This document shows, piece after piece, positions 8,926 through 18,497 of a stretch of DNA of 64,000 nucleotides. Made by a program: the position numbers and the translations under genes. The DNA is from JAUIKM01 sp964445695. GTDB lineage: Bacteria; Bacteroidota; Ignavibacteria; Kapaibacteriales; UBA7675. Every line of letters starts with the position of its first letter. Position 1 is the first letter of the stretch. The stretch is from contig CAYULF010000015.1 in assembly GCA_964445695.1 (NCBI GenBank), positions 62,001 to 126,000 on the forward strand, in the 5' to 3' direction. The notes beneath the pieces are model-generated. The model ran no database searches, was not told where the DNA came from, and saw nothing but the letters and a program-made list of their open reading frames with translations.

Positions 8926-10689
8926 TCAGGGCGTGACCATCATTTTGATGTTAACGCCGCCGGATAAATTAACAAGATAGAGGCCCGGCGAAAGCCCGAC
9001 GGTGTTCAACTCAAAGTAGCTGTTTGCGGCGTCGATGTTAAAGGAGCCGCTCATCATTGTGCGGCCCTGCAGGTCGTAAACGCCGAAGGTCTGCGCGCCG
9101 TCCGGCTTTTCGATGAAGTTGATCCGCAGTGCTTCTCCTTGCGGAACGACGGCATCCAGATTGTGCGCCTCGTCATTCTCGCTGTTAAAGTCCTCGGCGT
9201 TGACAATCAACGAACGTTTAATGCCGCCCGATGTGAGGTCCACTTGCGCCTGGCAAAAAACATACGCGCCGAAAACAATGTCGTAGTCCGGCTCGGGGAT
9301 GTTGGACGTTCCCGTCCACTCGAACATCGCAAACTGAGTGCTCAGGTCGCGCTGGAACTGAGAATGCGAAAGGTCCACGTATTGGTCGCAGTCGGTGGAT
9401 CCGCGGAAACCGGTCCGCAGGTTGTACCAGTCCAGTTGAGTCGACTGATTGCCCCAGCGCGTGCCGGCTACGTGGTATCCCCGTTCCCATTTGTTGGTGT
9501 AAATCGGGTGTTGATTGGAAAAAATCGAGACGTCGCGGCCAAAGTCATCGTGGTCGGGATCACCAAAGTACTTTGTCCAGACCGGCGGTCCCAGGAGAAA
9601 AGAAACTTCCATCAAAAACAGATCTTTGTCGCTGCCGGCCGTCTGTTCCAGGTGCCCGGTCACAACATAGTCGCCGCCATAGTTTTGGCTGGGGTCAATG
9701 CCCCATGCGCCGCAGTGTGTGTTGTTGTCCAGCGTCGGCGTGTACAGGCTTAACGGCTGCAGCGGAGCCAGGGTCGCGCCGGAGATTCTGCCGAGGAATA
9801 TGTTGGACGTCGGCGTTGTGGTCGGGCAGGATTCGCCGCAGGCGATAACGTTGTCATTGGCGTCGATCTCCATGTCCCGAAAAGAATCATTGCTGTTTAA
9901 TGGGCCATAATACGATGCGATCAGGGGAACGCCGCCGGCATCGATCTTGAGGATCATGGCGTCTTCCTGTCCCTGCAGGCCGGGTTGTTCCGCACGGCCG
10001 GAGAGGACGAAGTCGCCGTTCGAGAGCTCGCGAATGCAGACGCTTCGTTCGTCGGTCTGGTAGCCGCTGCCGTAGATTCTCGACCAGATGGAGGCGCCGT
10101 TGGCGGCGTTCAGTCTGGCGGCAAAGGCCTCGAATTTGTTAACATTCGGGTCGTCGTCGACAAATCCGGCAATCGCGAGTTCGCCGTTGGCACACTCAAT
10201 CACTGAGGCTACGTACTCGTTATGCCATGTGCTGATTCGTTTAATCCAGACCATGTTGAGCGACTGTGTAACACGACAGACGAGGATGTCCCATCCATAG
10301 GGCCCATCGCGCAGAATCGTAGCGACCCACACAAGGTCGCCGTTGCTCAACTGGACAATGTCGAAGTGTGTCGCGTCGCTGAAAAATCCGTACTGGCGCA
10401 CGGATACAGTATTGCCCAGTCGGTCGAGAACCTGCACCATGGGATGCGCGGCGCCGGACAAAATCAGCGGTCCCTCGCTCCTGGAAAAGCCGACGGTTGC
10501 GGTACTGCCGGACTGCATGGTCTCGATTGCAAAGGCCTGGTCTTCAATGGCGCCTGTGCTGGAACCTGTGAGGGCTTCCCAGGCGTCGGTCAGTGCCGAC
10601 GCCTGCCGCGGCAGAGAGCAAAAAAACAAAAACATCACCGCCGTCACACAGAAGCGGCGAAGTGCTCGTGAAGTTGTAAACTTAAACAT
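8926..10689 (-). CDS. Secreted beta-propeller-like protein with T9SS sorting domain
   Basis: The protein has 587 residues. It has an N-terminal signal peptide (hydrophobic core VTAVMFLFFCSL, about residues 15-33). The middle carries repeats of the type LSNGDFVLSGRA / CANGELAIAGF, spaced as in SBBP/PQQ-like propeller blades. The last about 80 residues (VYDLQGRTMMSGSF, LSPGLYLVNLSGG) are a type A T9SS C-terminal sorting domain, so the protein is predicted to be exported across the outer membrane and anchored or released. It is convergent with the giant repeat protein and shares the terminator at 8842-8879. The exact function is unknown. Confidence 0.85.
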   Translation of the reverse strand: MFKFTTSRALRRFCVTAVMFLFFCSLPRQASALTDAWEALTGSSTGAIEDQAFAIETMQSGSTATVGFSRSEGPLILSGAAHPMVQVLDRLGNTVSVRQYGFFSDATHFDIVQLSNGDLVWVATILRDGPYGWDILVCRVTQSLNMVWIKRISTWHNEYVASVIECANGELAIAGFVDDDPNVNKFEAFAARLNAANGASIWSRIYGSGYQTDERSVCIRELSNGDFVLSGRAEQPGLQGQEDAMILKIDAGGVPLIASYYGPLNSNDSFRDMEIDANDNVIACGESCPTTTPTSNIFLGRISGATLAPLQPLSLYTPTLDNNTHCGAWGIDPSQNYGGDYVVTGHLEQTAGSDKDLFLMEVSFLLGPPVWTKYFGDPDHDDFGRDVSIFSNQHPIYTNKWERGYHVAGTRWGNQSTQLDWYNLRTGFRGSTDCDQYVDLSHSQFQRDLSTQFAMFEWTGTSNIPEPDYDIVFGAYVFCQAQVDLTSGGIKRSLIVNAEDFNSENDEAHNLDAVVPQGEALRINFIEKPDGAQTFGVYDLQGRTMMSGSFNIDAANSYFELNTVGLSPGLYLVNLSGGVNIKMMVTP

Positions 10690-11051
10690 ATACCACCTGT
10701 TGGATGAAAATGCCTGATGATCTCGGGGCTGATGTCAAGACCGTTAGTTGCGTTGCGCGGAAGTGATCTCTTCGTTTGCAACATGAGCCGATAAACGCGT
10801 TATGGACTTGATTGTGAACCGGCCTGGTTCCTGCCGGCAATGATAGTGGGGCTTTGCCGCCATCCGACTACGCAATATGTACGTAAAAAGCTGTAAGCAT
10901 TTGATATGCAAGAGCTTAGGCGTCGTTGGGCGCTTGTCGCGCGCACAGGTCCGTAGTGCAAGTCGTTGCGGGCGTTACAATAAATCAGTGCCGAAGGTGC
11001 TGCGAATTGTACGCCGATGAATTCGATTAAACGATTCAGTATATCAAGGCG
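10690..11051. other. Intergenic region, no gene recognised
   Basis: This stretch separates two minus-strand genes and should hold the promoter of the 587-aa secreted protein. An 87-codon minus frame at 10800-11063 has no ribosome site and no recognisable protein features. I see no repeat or RNA gene. Confidence 0.4.
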
Positions 11052-11086
11052 AAAGCCTCTCAACTATTTGTGAGTCGAGAGGCTTT
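11052..11086 (-). terminator. Terminator of TPR-LuxR gene 1
   Basis: A perfect 10-bp stem, AAAGCCTCTC / GAGAGGCTTT, lies 37 nt downstream of the TPR-LuxR stop on the minus strand. The T run is short. Confidence 0.65.
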
Positions 11087-11122
11087 GAGTTAAGTGGCAG
11101 ATGTGAATTTGAAGCCGCCGAC

Positions 11123-12805
11123 TTAAACAGCGGCCAGATGTGTCATCAGATCCGCGCCCGTGTCGAGGCGGAGTTTGCGCCGGATGCGCCCGCGATGCGA
11201 TTCCACCGTGCGCGGGGAAATGCTCAGGTATGCGGCTATCTCTTTGCTCATCATTCCGCCAAGAACCAGCGAGCAGATCTGCAGCTCGGCGGAACTCAAC
11301 TCTGGACAGTGCTGCGCCAGCTGTGAGAGTTTTTCCCCCTGCGAATGCTGCAGCAATTGGTCGATGTGTTGAATGCTTTGGCCAATATCCCGATTGGAAC
11401 TGATGAACGCCAGAATTTCCAGCAGAGTTTTTTTCCCCGGCCGCGACGCGCGCAGCAGCTGCTGGATTTCGCGCTGTATCTTATCCAGCGCCCGGTTCTT
11501 TGAGTTAAGCGACGCAATGGCCTGTTTAACTTGTCCCTGCAGTTTTTCGATTTCCTCGTGGGACTGGTCCAGTTTGCGCCGCATGACGGCGTGGTCTGCA
11601 TTGCTGCGACGCATGATAATATGCGCCTCGATGCGCATCAACGCGCGCGTGCGCTCAGAGCCGAACATCTCGTCTTTCAGTTCGAGCGCCAGGCGCATGT
11701 ACTCCAGCGCAGCCTCGGAATCGGATTTTTCGACGAGTGCTCGGGCAATTTCGAAATACAGCTGGTAGAGTTGATATTTGTCGCCGATGCGCTTGATGAT
11801 ATCAACTGCTTTGTAGAGCAGTTTAAGTGCCGCATCGGGACGTTTATTCGCGATCAAAAAGGCTGCGATGTCGCACTCCACACGCATGGCCATGTGAGTG
11901 TTGCCCACTCGGCGGAAGTCCTGCAGGCTCTTGCGCAGCATGGGGCCCGCTTTGGAAATATTGCGCTGGTGTGTATAAATCTGACCGCGGACGTACAGCA
12001 GCCGCGGGTTTGGCCGATGCGGCGCGTATTGCCGTTGCAGCGCCTCGGCTTTGTCGATGTGCATCAGCGCCTGTTTCCAGTTGTGCTGATTGACATATGC
12101 CGTTGCAAGATTGCCCAGTGTGCTGATCTGTCCACTCATATCGCCGATGCGGCGGCGCAGGTCAAGCGCCTGTTCGTACAACTCAATTGCGCGCGGCCAT
12201 TCGCTGAGCAGGGCAAAGACCGTGGCGGTATTCGACGTCGTCCGCGCCACCGCCGCCTCGTCGCCCAGTGTTTCGGCCAGTTCGCGTGCCTCTGCGAAGT
12301 ACCTGATCGCCAGTGGGAAGTCCGCGATCTGTGTGTACACGCCGCCGAAGTCGTTCAGCACAAGCACGTAGACTTCCGTGCGTCGCTCGCTCGCCGTGCA
12401 GACCGTCTCGGCGCGCCGGAAAAACTCGAGCGCTGTCAGAAAGTCACCGAGCTGAAAGTGGTAGCGGCCGACGGTACGCCAGAATCCCACGCTCTCAAAA
12501 AGTGCGTGTCTCTGTCCAGCTTCCGCCGCGTCGCAACAGGCCTGCAGGTGCTTGCCGGAACTGCGGACGTCATTGTGAGCGGCGTATATCTCCGCCAGAC
12601 GCCAGTTGCAGTCCAGGACGTAGTGTTGCAGATCCGTTTCGCGTGCCGTCTTCAAAGCGCGTTCGGTCAGCGCCAGTTTGCGCGTGTGCTCGCCGCCCGG
12701 CAACTCGTCGGCGCGCTGCAACAATTTGTCAATCGTAAAACCAATGCGCTGAATGTCTCCTGTGTGATCCTGGGGACCGTGGATCAGTTGTTCTGATCTC
12801 GGCAT
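11123..12805 (-). CDS. TPR-repeat transcriptional regulator with C-terminal LuxR HTH (1)
   Basis: The protein has 560 residues. The first about 380 are tetratricopeptide repeats (for example QISTLGNLATAYVNQHNW, AALEYMRLALELKDEMFG), followed by a coiled coil at about 400-460. The last about 65 residues form a GerE/LuxR-type helix-turn-helix (LSSAELQICSLVLGGMMSKEIA, ISPRTVESHRGRIRRKL). There is no receiver or membrane segment, so this is a cytoplasmic regulator probably controlled through a TPR-bound partner. I use the ATG at 12805, with GGAGG 8 nt upstream, rather than the frame-opening ATG at 12886. A second protein with the same architecture lies at 23321-25012. Confidence 0.85.
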   Translation of the reverse strand: MPRSEQLIHGPQDHTGDIQRIGFTIDKLLQRADELPGGEHTRKLALTERALKTARETDLQHYVLDCNWRLAEIYAAHNDVRSSGKHLQACCDAAEAGQRHALFESVGFWRTVGRYHFQLGDFLTALEFFRRAETVCTASERRTEVYVLVLNDFGGVYTQIADFPLAIRYFAEARELAETLGDEAAVARTTSNTATVFALLSEWPRAIELYEQALDLRRRIGDMSGQISTLGNLATAYVNQHNWKQALMHIDKAEALQRQYAPHRPNPRLLYVRGQIYTHQRNISKAGPMLRKSLQDFRRVGNTHMAMRVECDIAAFLIANKRPDAALKLLYKAVDIIKRIGDKYQLYQLYFEIARALVEKSDSEAALEYMRLALELKDEMFGSERTRALMRIEAHIIMRRSNADHAVMRRKLDQSHEEIEKLQGQVKQAIASLNSKNRALDKIQREIQQLLRASRPGKKTLLEILAFISSNRDIGQSIQHIDQLLQHSQGEKLSQLAQHCPELSSAELQICSLVLGGMMSKEIAAYLSISPRTVESHRGRIRRKLRLDTGADLMTHLAAV

Positions 12806-13045
12806 ATGGTAGTCCTCCAATTGAGAATGAACCTGGTCGCCGTTGTGATTGGCGGCATTTTCCCGGTGCGCGTCGGGAGCGCTCAAAAGGCAAACGGTCG
12901 TTGTCTGTCATTTGAGCAACGTGATCCGGCGACAAATGACAGGGGCGAATATGCCGAATTACGTCAAGTCTATTGACCGTCCTTTGTTATATTCGCCTCG
13001 TAAATTGCGCAAGTGCTACAAATTTTCCCTTTGGCGAGGTACACA

Positions 13046-13888
13046 ATGGACATCAATATTCGCCCGATCCGGCCCGACGAAATGGACTTTCTGATCGATC
13101 TGGCCGCCGCCGAAGGCTGGAATCCGGGCCTGCGCGACGGCGATGCGTTCTACGCCGCGGATCCGGAAGGATTTCTGGTGGCGGAAAAGGACGGCGAAAA
13201 AGTCGGCTGTATCTCCGGCGTTTCGTATGGCGGCATTTACGGCTTCCTCGGTTTTTTCATCGTTCTGCCCGACTACCGTGCGCAGGGCATCGGTCACGAC
13301 ATGTGGGCCGCGGTGGAACGCCGGCTGGAGGGGCACATCAACGGAATGGACGGCGTGGTGGCGCAGCAGGAAAACTACCGCAGCGCAGGTTATGTTAAAT
13401 ACCACCGCAGCGTGCGCTATAAAAACGTCACCGGCGGCGAGCGTTTTGAGTCGCCGCTGATCGCTCCGGCGTCTTCCGTCGATTTCGCCGACATTCTGGC
13501 TTATGACAAACGCGCCTTCGGCGTGGAGCGCGAAGCTTTTCTGCGCGCCTGGCTGGCCATGGACAACGCCATTCCGCAGGTTATCGTCGACGAGGGCCGT
13601 ATCCGCGCCTTTGGTTGTATCCGCGAGTGCCGCGTCGGCTGGAAAATCGGGCCGCTCTTTGCGGACAACCTGCAATACGCCGACATCATGTACCGCAGTC
13701 TGTGCAGCCGCGTCGAGCCCGGCTCGGAGGTTTTCCTGGACGTCCCCGAAACGAACGAGGCGGCCATGCAGCTGGCGCAGCACTACGCCATGGACAGCGT
13801 CTTTGAAACGGCCCGCATGTACAACAAGGAGCCGCTGCCGACGGAAAACGATCTGATTTTCGGCATCACCAGCTTTGAACTCGGCTGA
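13046..13888 (+). CDS. Double GNAT-family N-acetyltransferase
   Basis: The protein has 280 residues. The N-terminal half is a GNAT fold with the acetyl-CoA loop around VLPDYRAQGIGHDMW (about residues 73-87). The C-terminal half (from about residue 150, AYDKRAFGVEREAFL) is the second GNAT-like domain found in two-domain acetyltransferases. The start is the ATG at 13046, with GAGGT 6 nt upstream; the frame opens 33 nt earlier. The substrate cannot be inferred. It is divergent from TPR-LuxR gene 1. Confidence 0.8.
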   Translation: MDINIRPIRPDEMDFLIDLAAAEGWNPGLRDGDAFYAADPEGFLVAEKDGEKVGCISGVSYGGIYGFLGFFIVLPDYRAQGIGHDMWAAVERRLEGHINGMDGVVAQQENYRSAGYVKYHRSVRYKNVTGGERFESPLIAPASSVDFADILAYDKRAFGVEREAFLRAWLAMDNAIPQVIVDEGRIRAFGCIRECRVGWKIGPLFADNLQYADIMYRSLCSRVEPGSEVFLDVPETNEAAMQLAQHYAMDSVFETARMYNKEPLPTENDLIFGITSFELG

Positions 13889-13937
13889 TTTGGACCGGCC
13901 TGATTCCGGTTTATATGATTGGATTGCGGCGCGGGGG

Positions 13938-14008
13938 ATGATCGCTTTGAGCCCTGCGCTGCGCTTCGGTCTCAGGCTCTTCCGATTTTTTTGTTTGTCA
14001 CTGTGTTT
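13938..14008 (+). repeat. Dispersed intergenic hairpin element, copy A
   Basis: GATCGCTTTGAGCCCTG, a short spacer, CTCAGGCTC, then a T7 run and GTTTGTCACTG. The arms GAGCC(C)TG and CAGGCTC can pair with one bulge. The same layout recurs at 25221, 48469, 51018 and 57970. The rest of 13889-14253 holds only this copy and the reverse-oriented relative at 14171. Confidence 0.7.
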
Positions 14009-14170
14009 GCGGCTGAGCGCATCTGCGCCGCGTTTGTTAACTGTTGTGCTGAGTGTTTAACACCGGCGGACAACTGCGGCGCTGCAGGACGTTTAACAGA
14101 CCTTGAGTTTGTGGTTCGGCGACTTCATGGCGCAAGCAACTGAACACTCAATTATGCAGTGTTTCTCACT

Positions 14171-14219
14171 CGGCGATTAACAAAAAGAAACGCAAGCCCA
14201 AGGGGCGAAGCGCTCAAGT
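14171..14219 (-). repeat. Dispersed intergenic hairpin element, reverse-oriented relative
   Basis: Read on the minus strand it contains TTGAGCGCTTCGCCCC, GGGCTTGCG and a TTTCTTTTTGTTAATCGCCG tail. It resembles the elements at 48655 and 61284 in the same orientation. It lies just downstream of the sensor kinase gene end and may serve as its terminator. Confidence 0.5.
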
Positions 14220-14253
14220 CGCAATGTGACATTCGCCCGCTTAAACACGGGGT

Positions 14254-17200
14254 TTAGTTGTCGGCGACGTTGTTCATGGCCGGCAGAAAGACTTCCACGC
14301 GCGTGCCGCCGGCCTTGCCGTCTTCGTCGTAGAGATCCGTGATGTCGACGTGCATGGTTTCGCGCAGCGCTTCGTTTAACATGGAAATGCGTTTGTCGGT
14401 CACGAGCATGCCGAGCGAAGAGCGCTTGCCGTTGTTTCTGCCCTTGTTTTTGCCTGCACGCGACGCGGAAGAGCGTCCCACGCCGTCGTCTTCAATTTTG
14501 TACACAATTCTGTCGCGCCGCCGGCTGATGTCGATGTTAACATTTCCCTTGCCCTGACGCGATTGCAGGCCGTGTACGATGGCGTTCTCCACGTAAGGCT
14601 GCAGCAGCATGGGCGGAATGCTGATGGCGGCGGGGTCGATCTCCGGATCCACGTGAATGCTGTATTGCAACTGCTGTTGAAATCGCTCGCGTTCGAGCGA
14701 GAGATACGTCTCCAGGATTTCGAGTTCTTCCGAGAGAGTGATGCGTTCGCGGTTGGCGGTTTCCACCACCATGCGCATCAAACGAGCAAAACGCGCAATG
14801 TAGTCGCGCGCCGTATCCGGGTTGTTGCGCATGATAAAGTGCTGAACCGAAGTTAACGAGTTAAACAAAAAGTGTGGATTCATCTGCATGCGAAGCGCCT
14901 CCAGTTCGCTCTCTAGCAGCTTGCGTTTAACCTCGGCGCGTTGTTGGGCGCGTTTGAACCGGCTGCGCGCCACCCAGAAGACCAGCGTAAAACAAAGCAG
15001 TAAAATTGCGATGCGGAATTCGGGCGTGGTCCACGGCTCCGGTTGGATCAGCAGAGTGATCGCTATGCCGTTGTTGTTCCAGATTCTATCGCTGTTTGTG
15101 CCTTTGATACGGAAGGTGTACGTGCCGCCCGCCAGGTCCGTATAGGCGGCGTAACGACGTGCACCGGAATAGACCCAGCCGCGATCCACGCCGTCCAGCA
15201 TGTAGGCGTATTGGTGTTTTTTGGGATTTGTATAGTCGAGCGAGGCAAAGCGAAAACTGACGAAGTTGTCGTTCCACTGTAGTTCCAGCGTGTCGCCGTC
15301 AAACAGTTCGCGTTTAATCGGTTTATCGAGAATACGAGTCTCGGTAATAACCATCTGCGCTTCGGCCGGGCTGATCATCACTTCGTCCGGATCAAAGCGC
15401 GAACACCCGTTCAAACCTCCGATGTACATCTTGCCGTTGCGGCGGTCGTTCAGGTAAGCCCCGAAGTAGTTTTCGTTGTTTAATAAACCGTCCAGCTGGT
15501 CGTAATTTTTGAATTGATTGTTGCGCGGATTGTAGCGACTCAGGCCGCGGCCGGTGGAGATCCACAGGTAACCGCGCTCATCTTCCATGATGCCGTAGAT
15601 CACGTTGTTGCTCAGCCCGTTTTCCTCCGTCAGCAGGCTGAATTCCTGTTTGTCGAGTCGCAGGCAATTTAAACCGTGGCCGTAGGTGCCGGCCCAGAGT
15701 GTATTGTTGTCGGAAAAGAGCAGGGACCAGACCGCGTTGTTGGAGAGGCCGTTGCGACCGACGTCGTCGCTGGAGTAGAGCTTAACATAACGGCGCTCGC
15801 CGCGGTCGAAAACGCGAATGCCGTCGTTGGTGGCCAGCCAGAGTGAATCGTCGTTGCGCTCGGCAATGTAAAAAACAAATGCCTTGTCGCCGTCGCGCCT
15901 GTCCGGCGGACGATAGGGGCGGCAGACGCCGCTGTCGTGAGAATAAAAGTACAGCACCTTGGAAGAGCCGAGCCAGACGCCGTTGTGTTGTTGGTCCACA
16001 AGAATCGAATAAACGCCGGGTATGACAGTGATGCTCGAGTCGACAATTTCGGGCGGCAAGGTGTATTTGAGCATTTTTCCGGTTGAAGGATTCCAGGCGG
16101 TAATCCCCTGGCCCGTGTGCCCGAACCAGATGTAGCCGTTGCTGTCCTGGCGCACAACGTTAACCGAATTGTTAACAAGAAAAGTGCTGTCGCCCGGAAT
16201 ACCGCGGTGAAAAGTCCGGGAGCCCGGCGGCTGGTGGAAAATGCCGTAATCGGTGCCCAGCCAGAAGACGCCGCTTGTGTCGACTTCCATTGCGCGGGCG
16301 AACCAGGTGGGGGCGTCCACTGTAAGCTCTGGATAAGTGTCGGTGCAAAAGTGTTCAAAGCGCAGGCCGGGGCGGTAGATGTGGCAGAGTCCTTCGCGGA
16401 TTCCGAGCCACAGCGTATTGTCGCGGCCCGCCAGCAGGTTGATGGCCGTGGAGTTGTTGCGCAGTTCCATGCCCGGCAGCGAACGGGTCACCAGGCGGCG
16501 CTCGCCGGTCAGCAGGTTGTGCCGCAGAATGCTGAAGTCCGACTGCACCGTCCAGACCACGTGTTTGCCGTCGCCGGCCAGACGCACGTGCTGTTCGTCG
16601 GCCGTCGGAGCCAGAGTCCGGCGCACAAAACTGAATCGCTGCGAGCGGCAGTCGAACAGCCCGATGCCGCGCTCGAACAGCACGAGCAGATGCTGGTCGC
16701 CATGCGAAGCCAGATGCATGTAGTCGCCGAGTTCGGCGCGGTAGTCCGTCAGCGAGTCGACAATTGCCAGGCTGCCTTCCTTTGGCATACCGCAAACGAG
16801 CCCGCCCTGAGCCAGGTAGTACAGGCGTCCCTCGGCGTCGGAGACCAACGTCCGCGGCTGGTACTTCTGATAGGGCAGGTCCGTGTCGGCGCTGCAAATG
16901 TCTTCGAGCGCCTTCAGTCCGCCGGTGGCGGGATTAAAACGGTACACCGAGCCGAAACTCGTACCGAGCCAGAGCGTGCTGTCGCTGCCGCGGCAAATTT
17001 GGACGATTGTGTTTTTTCCGGGGCCGCTGAACATGTTCCAGTCGAATTCGTAGCGCGTAAACGCTCCCGTCTGACGGTCCAGCGAGTTGAGTCGCCCTTC
17101 GATGGTGCCGACCCACAACAGTCCGTCCGCTCCCTCGCAGAGCGCCAGGATGCCGGTGTCGCTGATGGAATTGCTGTCGCGCGGGTCGGGGGCGTAGACC

Positions 17201-17535
17201 GTGAATTCATAGCCGTCAAAGCGGTTCAATCCGTTGCCGGAGCCGATCCAGATGTAGCCGCGGCTGTCCTGCATCAGGCAGGAGATCGATCGATTGGACA
17301 GGCCGCGCTCCACAAAATCGGTGCGCGCCGTGTATGCTTTCAGATCGTCAATCGGCGGTGTAAAGTCCTCTGCTGCGACGAACGCCTGCGCACGCGCTGA
17401 AATCGGAAGCAGGAGTACAACCGCTATGATGACGAGCCGTATTGACGACGCGCCGCCGCGGGCGGCCAAAGACGCCAAAGTCACCGCCGGGCGAACACAA
17501 GATCCTGAACGGGCTGCTATGATCAACTGACTCAT
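14254..17535 (-). CDS. Giant sensor histidine kinase (Reg_prop / Y_Y_Y / LytS-type kinase)
   Basis: The protein has 1093 residues. An N-terminal hydrophobic segment and signal sequence (about 33-50) is followed by a large sensor of Reg_prop repeats, visible as RGYIWIGSGNGLNRFDGYEF, DGLLWVGTIEG and RGYLWISTGRGLSRYNP. A Y_Y_Y domain follows (YMLDGVDRGWVYSGARRY ... AGGTYTFRIKGTN). One transmembrane helix lies at about 840-857. The cytoplasmic His_kinase domain carries MNPHFLFNSL near residue 885 and a C-terminal ATPase region (LLQPYVENAIVHG, DDGVG). This is the sensor layout of Bacteroidota hybrid systems, but with a LytS-type kinase and no fused receiver. The divergent LytTR gene at 17754 is the evident partner. 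The ligand is unknown. Confidence 0.9.
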   Translation of the reverse strand: MSQLIIAARSGSCVRPAVTLASLAARGGASSIRLVIIAVVLLLPISARAQAFVAAEDFTPPIDDLKAYTARTDFVERGLSNRSISCLMQDSRGYIWIGSGNGLNRFDGYEFTVYAPDPRDSNSISDTGILALCEGADGLLWVGTIEGRLNSLDRQTGAFTRYEFDWNMFSGPGKNTIVQICRGSDSTLWLGTSFGSVYRFNPATGGLKALEDICSADTDLPYQKYQPRTLVSDAEGRLYYLAQGGLVCGMPKEGSLAIVDSLTDYRAELGDYMHLASHGDQHLLVLFERGIGLFDCRSQRFSFVRRTLAPTADEQHVRLAGDGKHVVWTVQSDFSILRHNLLTGERRLVTRSLPGMELRNNSTAINLLAGRDNTLWLGIREGLCHIYRPGLRFEHFCTDTYPELTVDAPTWFARAMEVDTSGVFWLGTDYGIFHQPPGSRTFHRGIPGDSTFLVNNSVNVVRQDSNGYIWFGHTGQGITAWNPSTGKMLKYTLPPEIVDSSITVIPGVYSILVDQQHNGVWLGSSKVLYFYSHDSGVCRPYRPPDRRDGDKAFVFYIAERNDDSLWLATNDGIRVFDRGERRYVKLYSSDDVGRNGLSNNAVWSLLFSDNNTLWAGTYGHGLNCLRLDKQEFSLLTEENGLSNNVIYGIMEDERGYLWISTGRGLSRYNPRNNQFKNYDQLDGLLNNENYFGAYLNDRRNGKMYIGGLNGCSRFDPDEVMISPAEAQMVITETRILDKPIKRELFDGDTLELQWNDNFVSFRFASLDYTNPKKHQYAYMLDGVDRGWVYSGARRYAAYTDLAGGTYTFRIKGTNSDRIWNNNGIAITLLIQPEPWTTPEFRIAILLLCFTLVFWVARSRFKRAQQRAEVKRKLLESELEALRMQMNPHFLFNSLTSVQHFIMRNNPDTARDYIARFARLMRMVVETANRERITLSEELEILETYLSLERERFQQQLQYSIHVDPEIDPAAISIPPMLLQPYVENAIVHGLQSRQGKGNVNIDISRRRDRIVYKIEDDGVGRSSASRAGKNKGRNNGKRSSLGMLVTDKRISMLNEALRETMHVDITDLYDEDGKAGGTRVEVFLPAMNNVADN

Positions 17536-17678
17536 TGTGTGCTCAATTCAATCTGGTACGCTGTTTGGCCCGGGAAAGCACTTCCATGCGGATTGGTCGG
17601 AGTGAGCTATTCTGGTGCTGTAAAAAAGCACAATTTTACGTGTCTGTTACAAAATAAATGCATCGTCATTCTTAATGT

Positions 17679-17707
17679 TTGCATGAGAATTACGGGAATA
17701 ATACATT
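17679..17707 (+). promoter_or_regulatory. Predicted promoter of the LytTR response regulator
   Basis: TTGCAT, 17 nt, TACATT. The predicted start of transcription is about 40 nt before the ATG at 17754. Confidence 0.55.
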
Positions 17708-17753
17708 AGTCCGTTCATCATGTGGTTGAATTGTGCAGCATCTACGCCAGGCT

Positions 17754-18497
17754 ATGAAAACACTGAATGCAGCGATTATTGAAGATCAGCCCGCGAATAT
17801 CGAAATTTTGCGCGATTTGTTGTCGCGTTACTGTCCCGCGGTTGAAGTTATTGCGCAGTCCGGTTCGATCGTCGAAAGCGTCGAGTTGTTGACACGTCAA
17901 CAACCTGACATTCTCTTTGTCGACGTGGAATTGAGCGACGGCGACAGTTTTGAGATCTTCGACCGTCTGCCCGAGTTGCGCAGCCACCTGATCTTCGTCA
18001 CCGCGCACAATCACTACGCACTGCGCGCCATCAAGAGCTCGGCGCTCGATTACCTGCTCAAGCCCATAGTCGTCAGCGAACTCAAGGAAGCTGTGGCAAA
18101 GGCCTCGCGTCGCCTCGGACAGGACGCCCCGGTCCTGCCATCCGCCGCGCCCTCGCACTCGCTGCTGCAGGAGGGCATACTGGCGTTGCCTTTGCTGAAC
18201 GGTTTCGAAATTGTCAGGATTGCCGACGTAATGCGTATCGAGGCCGACCGTTCATACTCCGTCCTCCACATGTTGAACGGCGATCAGCACCTCGTCTCCC
18301 GGCCCATTGCCGAGTACGACCGCCTGTTGCAGTCGCAGGGTTTTTTCCGCGTTCACAAAACTCATCTCGTTAATCTGCGCCATATTCGCCGTTACGTGCG
18401 CGGTCGCGGCGGCCAGGTCTTTATGGCGGACGGTTCCGCGGTTAATGTGGCCGCGCGCAAGCGCGAAGCATTTCTCGAAATGTTCGGCCAGGTCTGA
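17754..18497 (+). CDS. LytTR-family response regulator
   Basis: The protein has 247 residues. Residues 1-120 form a CheY-like receiver with the acidic pair at the start (IIEDQ), the phospho-acceptor Asp57 in ILFVDVELSDG, and the conserved Lys in LDYLLKPI. Residues about 145-245 are a LytTR DNA-binding domain (IMRIEADRSYSVLHM-like strand, FFRVHKTHLVNLRHI, VNVAARKREAFLEMF). I start at the ATG at 17754 because the receiver begins directly after it; the frame opens 21 nt earlier. It is divergent from the sensor kinase at 14254-17535, so the two form a two-component pair. Confidence 0.9.
   Translation: MKTLNAAIIEDQPANIEILRDLLSRYCPAVEVIAQSGSIVESVELLTRQQPDILFVDVELSDGDSFEIFDRLPELRSHLIFVTAHNHYALRAIKSSALDYLLKPIVVSELKEAVAKASRRLGQDAPVLPSAAPSHSLLQEGILALPLLNGFEIVRIADVMRIEADRSYSVLHMLNGDQHLVSRPIAEYDRLLQSQGFFRVHKTHLVNLRHIRRYVRGRGGQVFMADGSAVNVAARKREAFLEMFGQV

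Noticed and set aside
10800..11063. 87-codon minus-strand frame between the secreted propeller and TPR-LuxR genes
   Set aside because: No ribosome site, overlaps the TPR-LuxR terminator stem, composition unlike the neighbouring genes.
11531..12796. 421-codon plus-strand frame antisense to TPR-LuxR gene 1
   Set aside because: The minus-strand product has clear TPR and LuxR domains. The plus-strand frame has none and no ribosome site.
16117..17400. 427-codon plus-strand frame antisense to the sensor kinase
   Set aside because: Mirrors the Reg_prop repeat codons of the real gene, with no domain or start signal.
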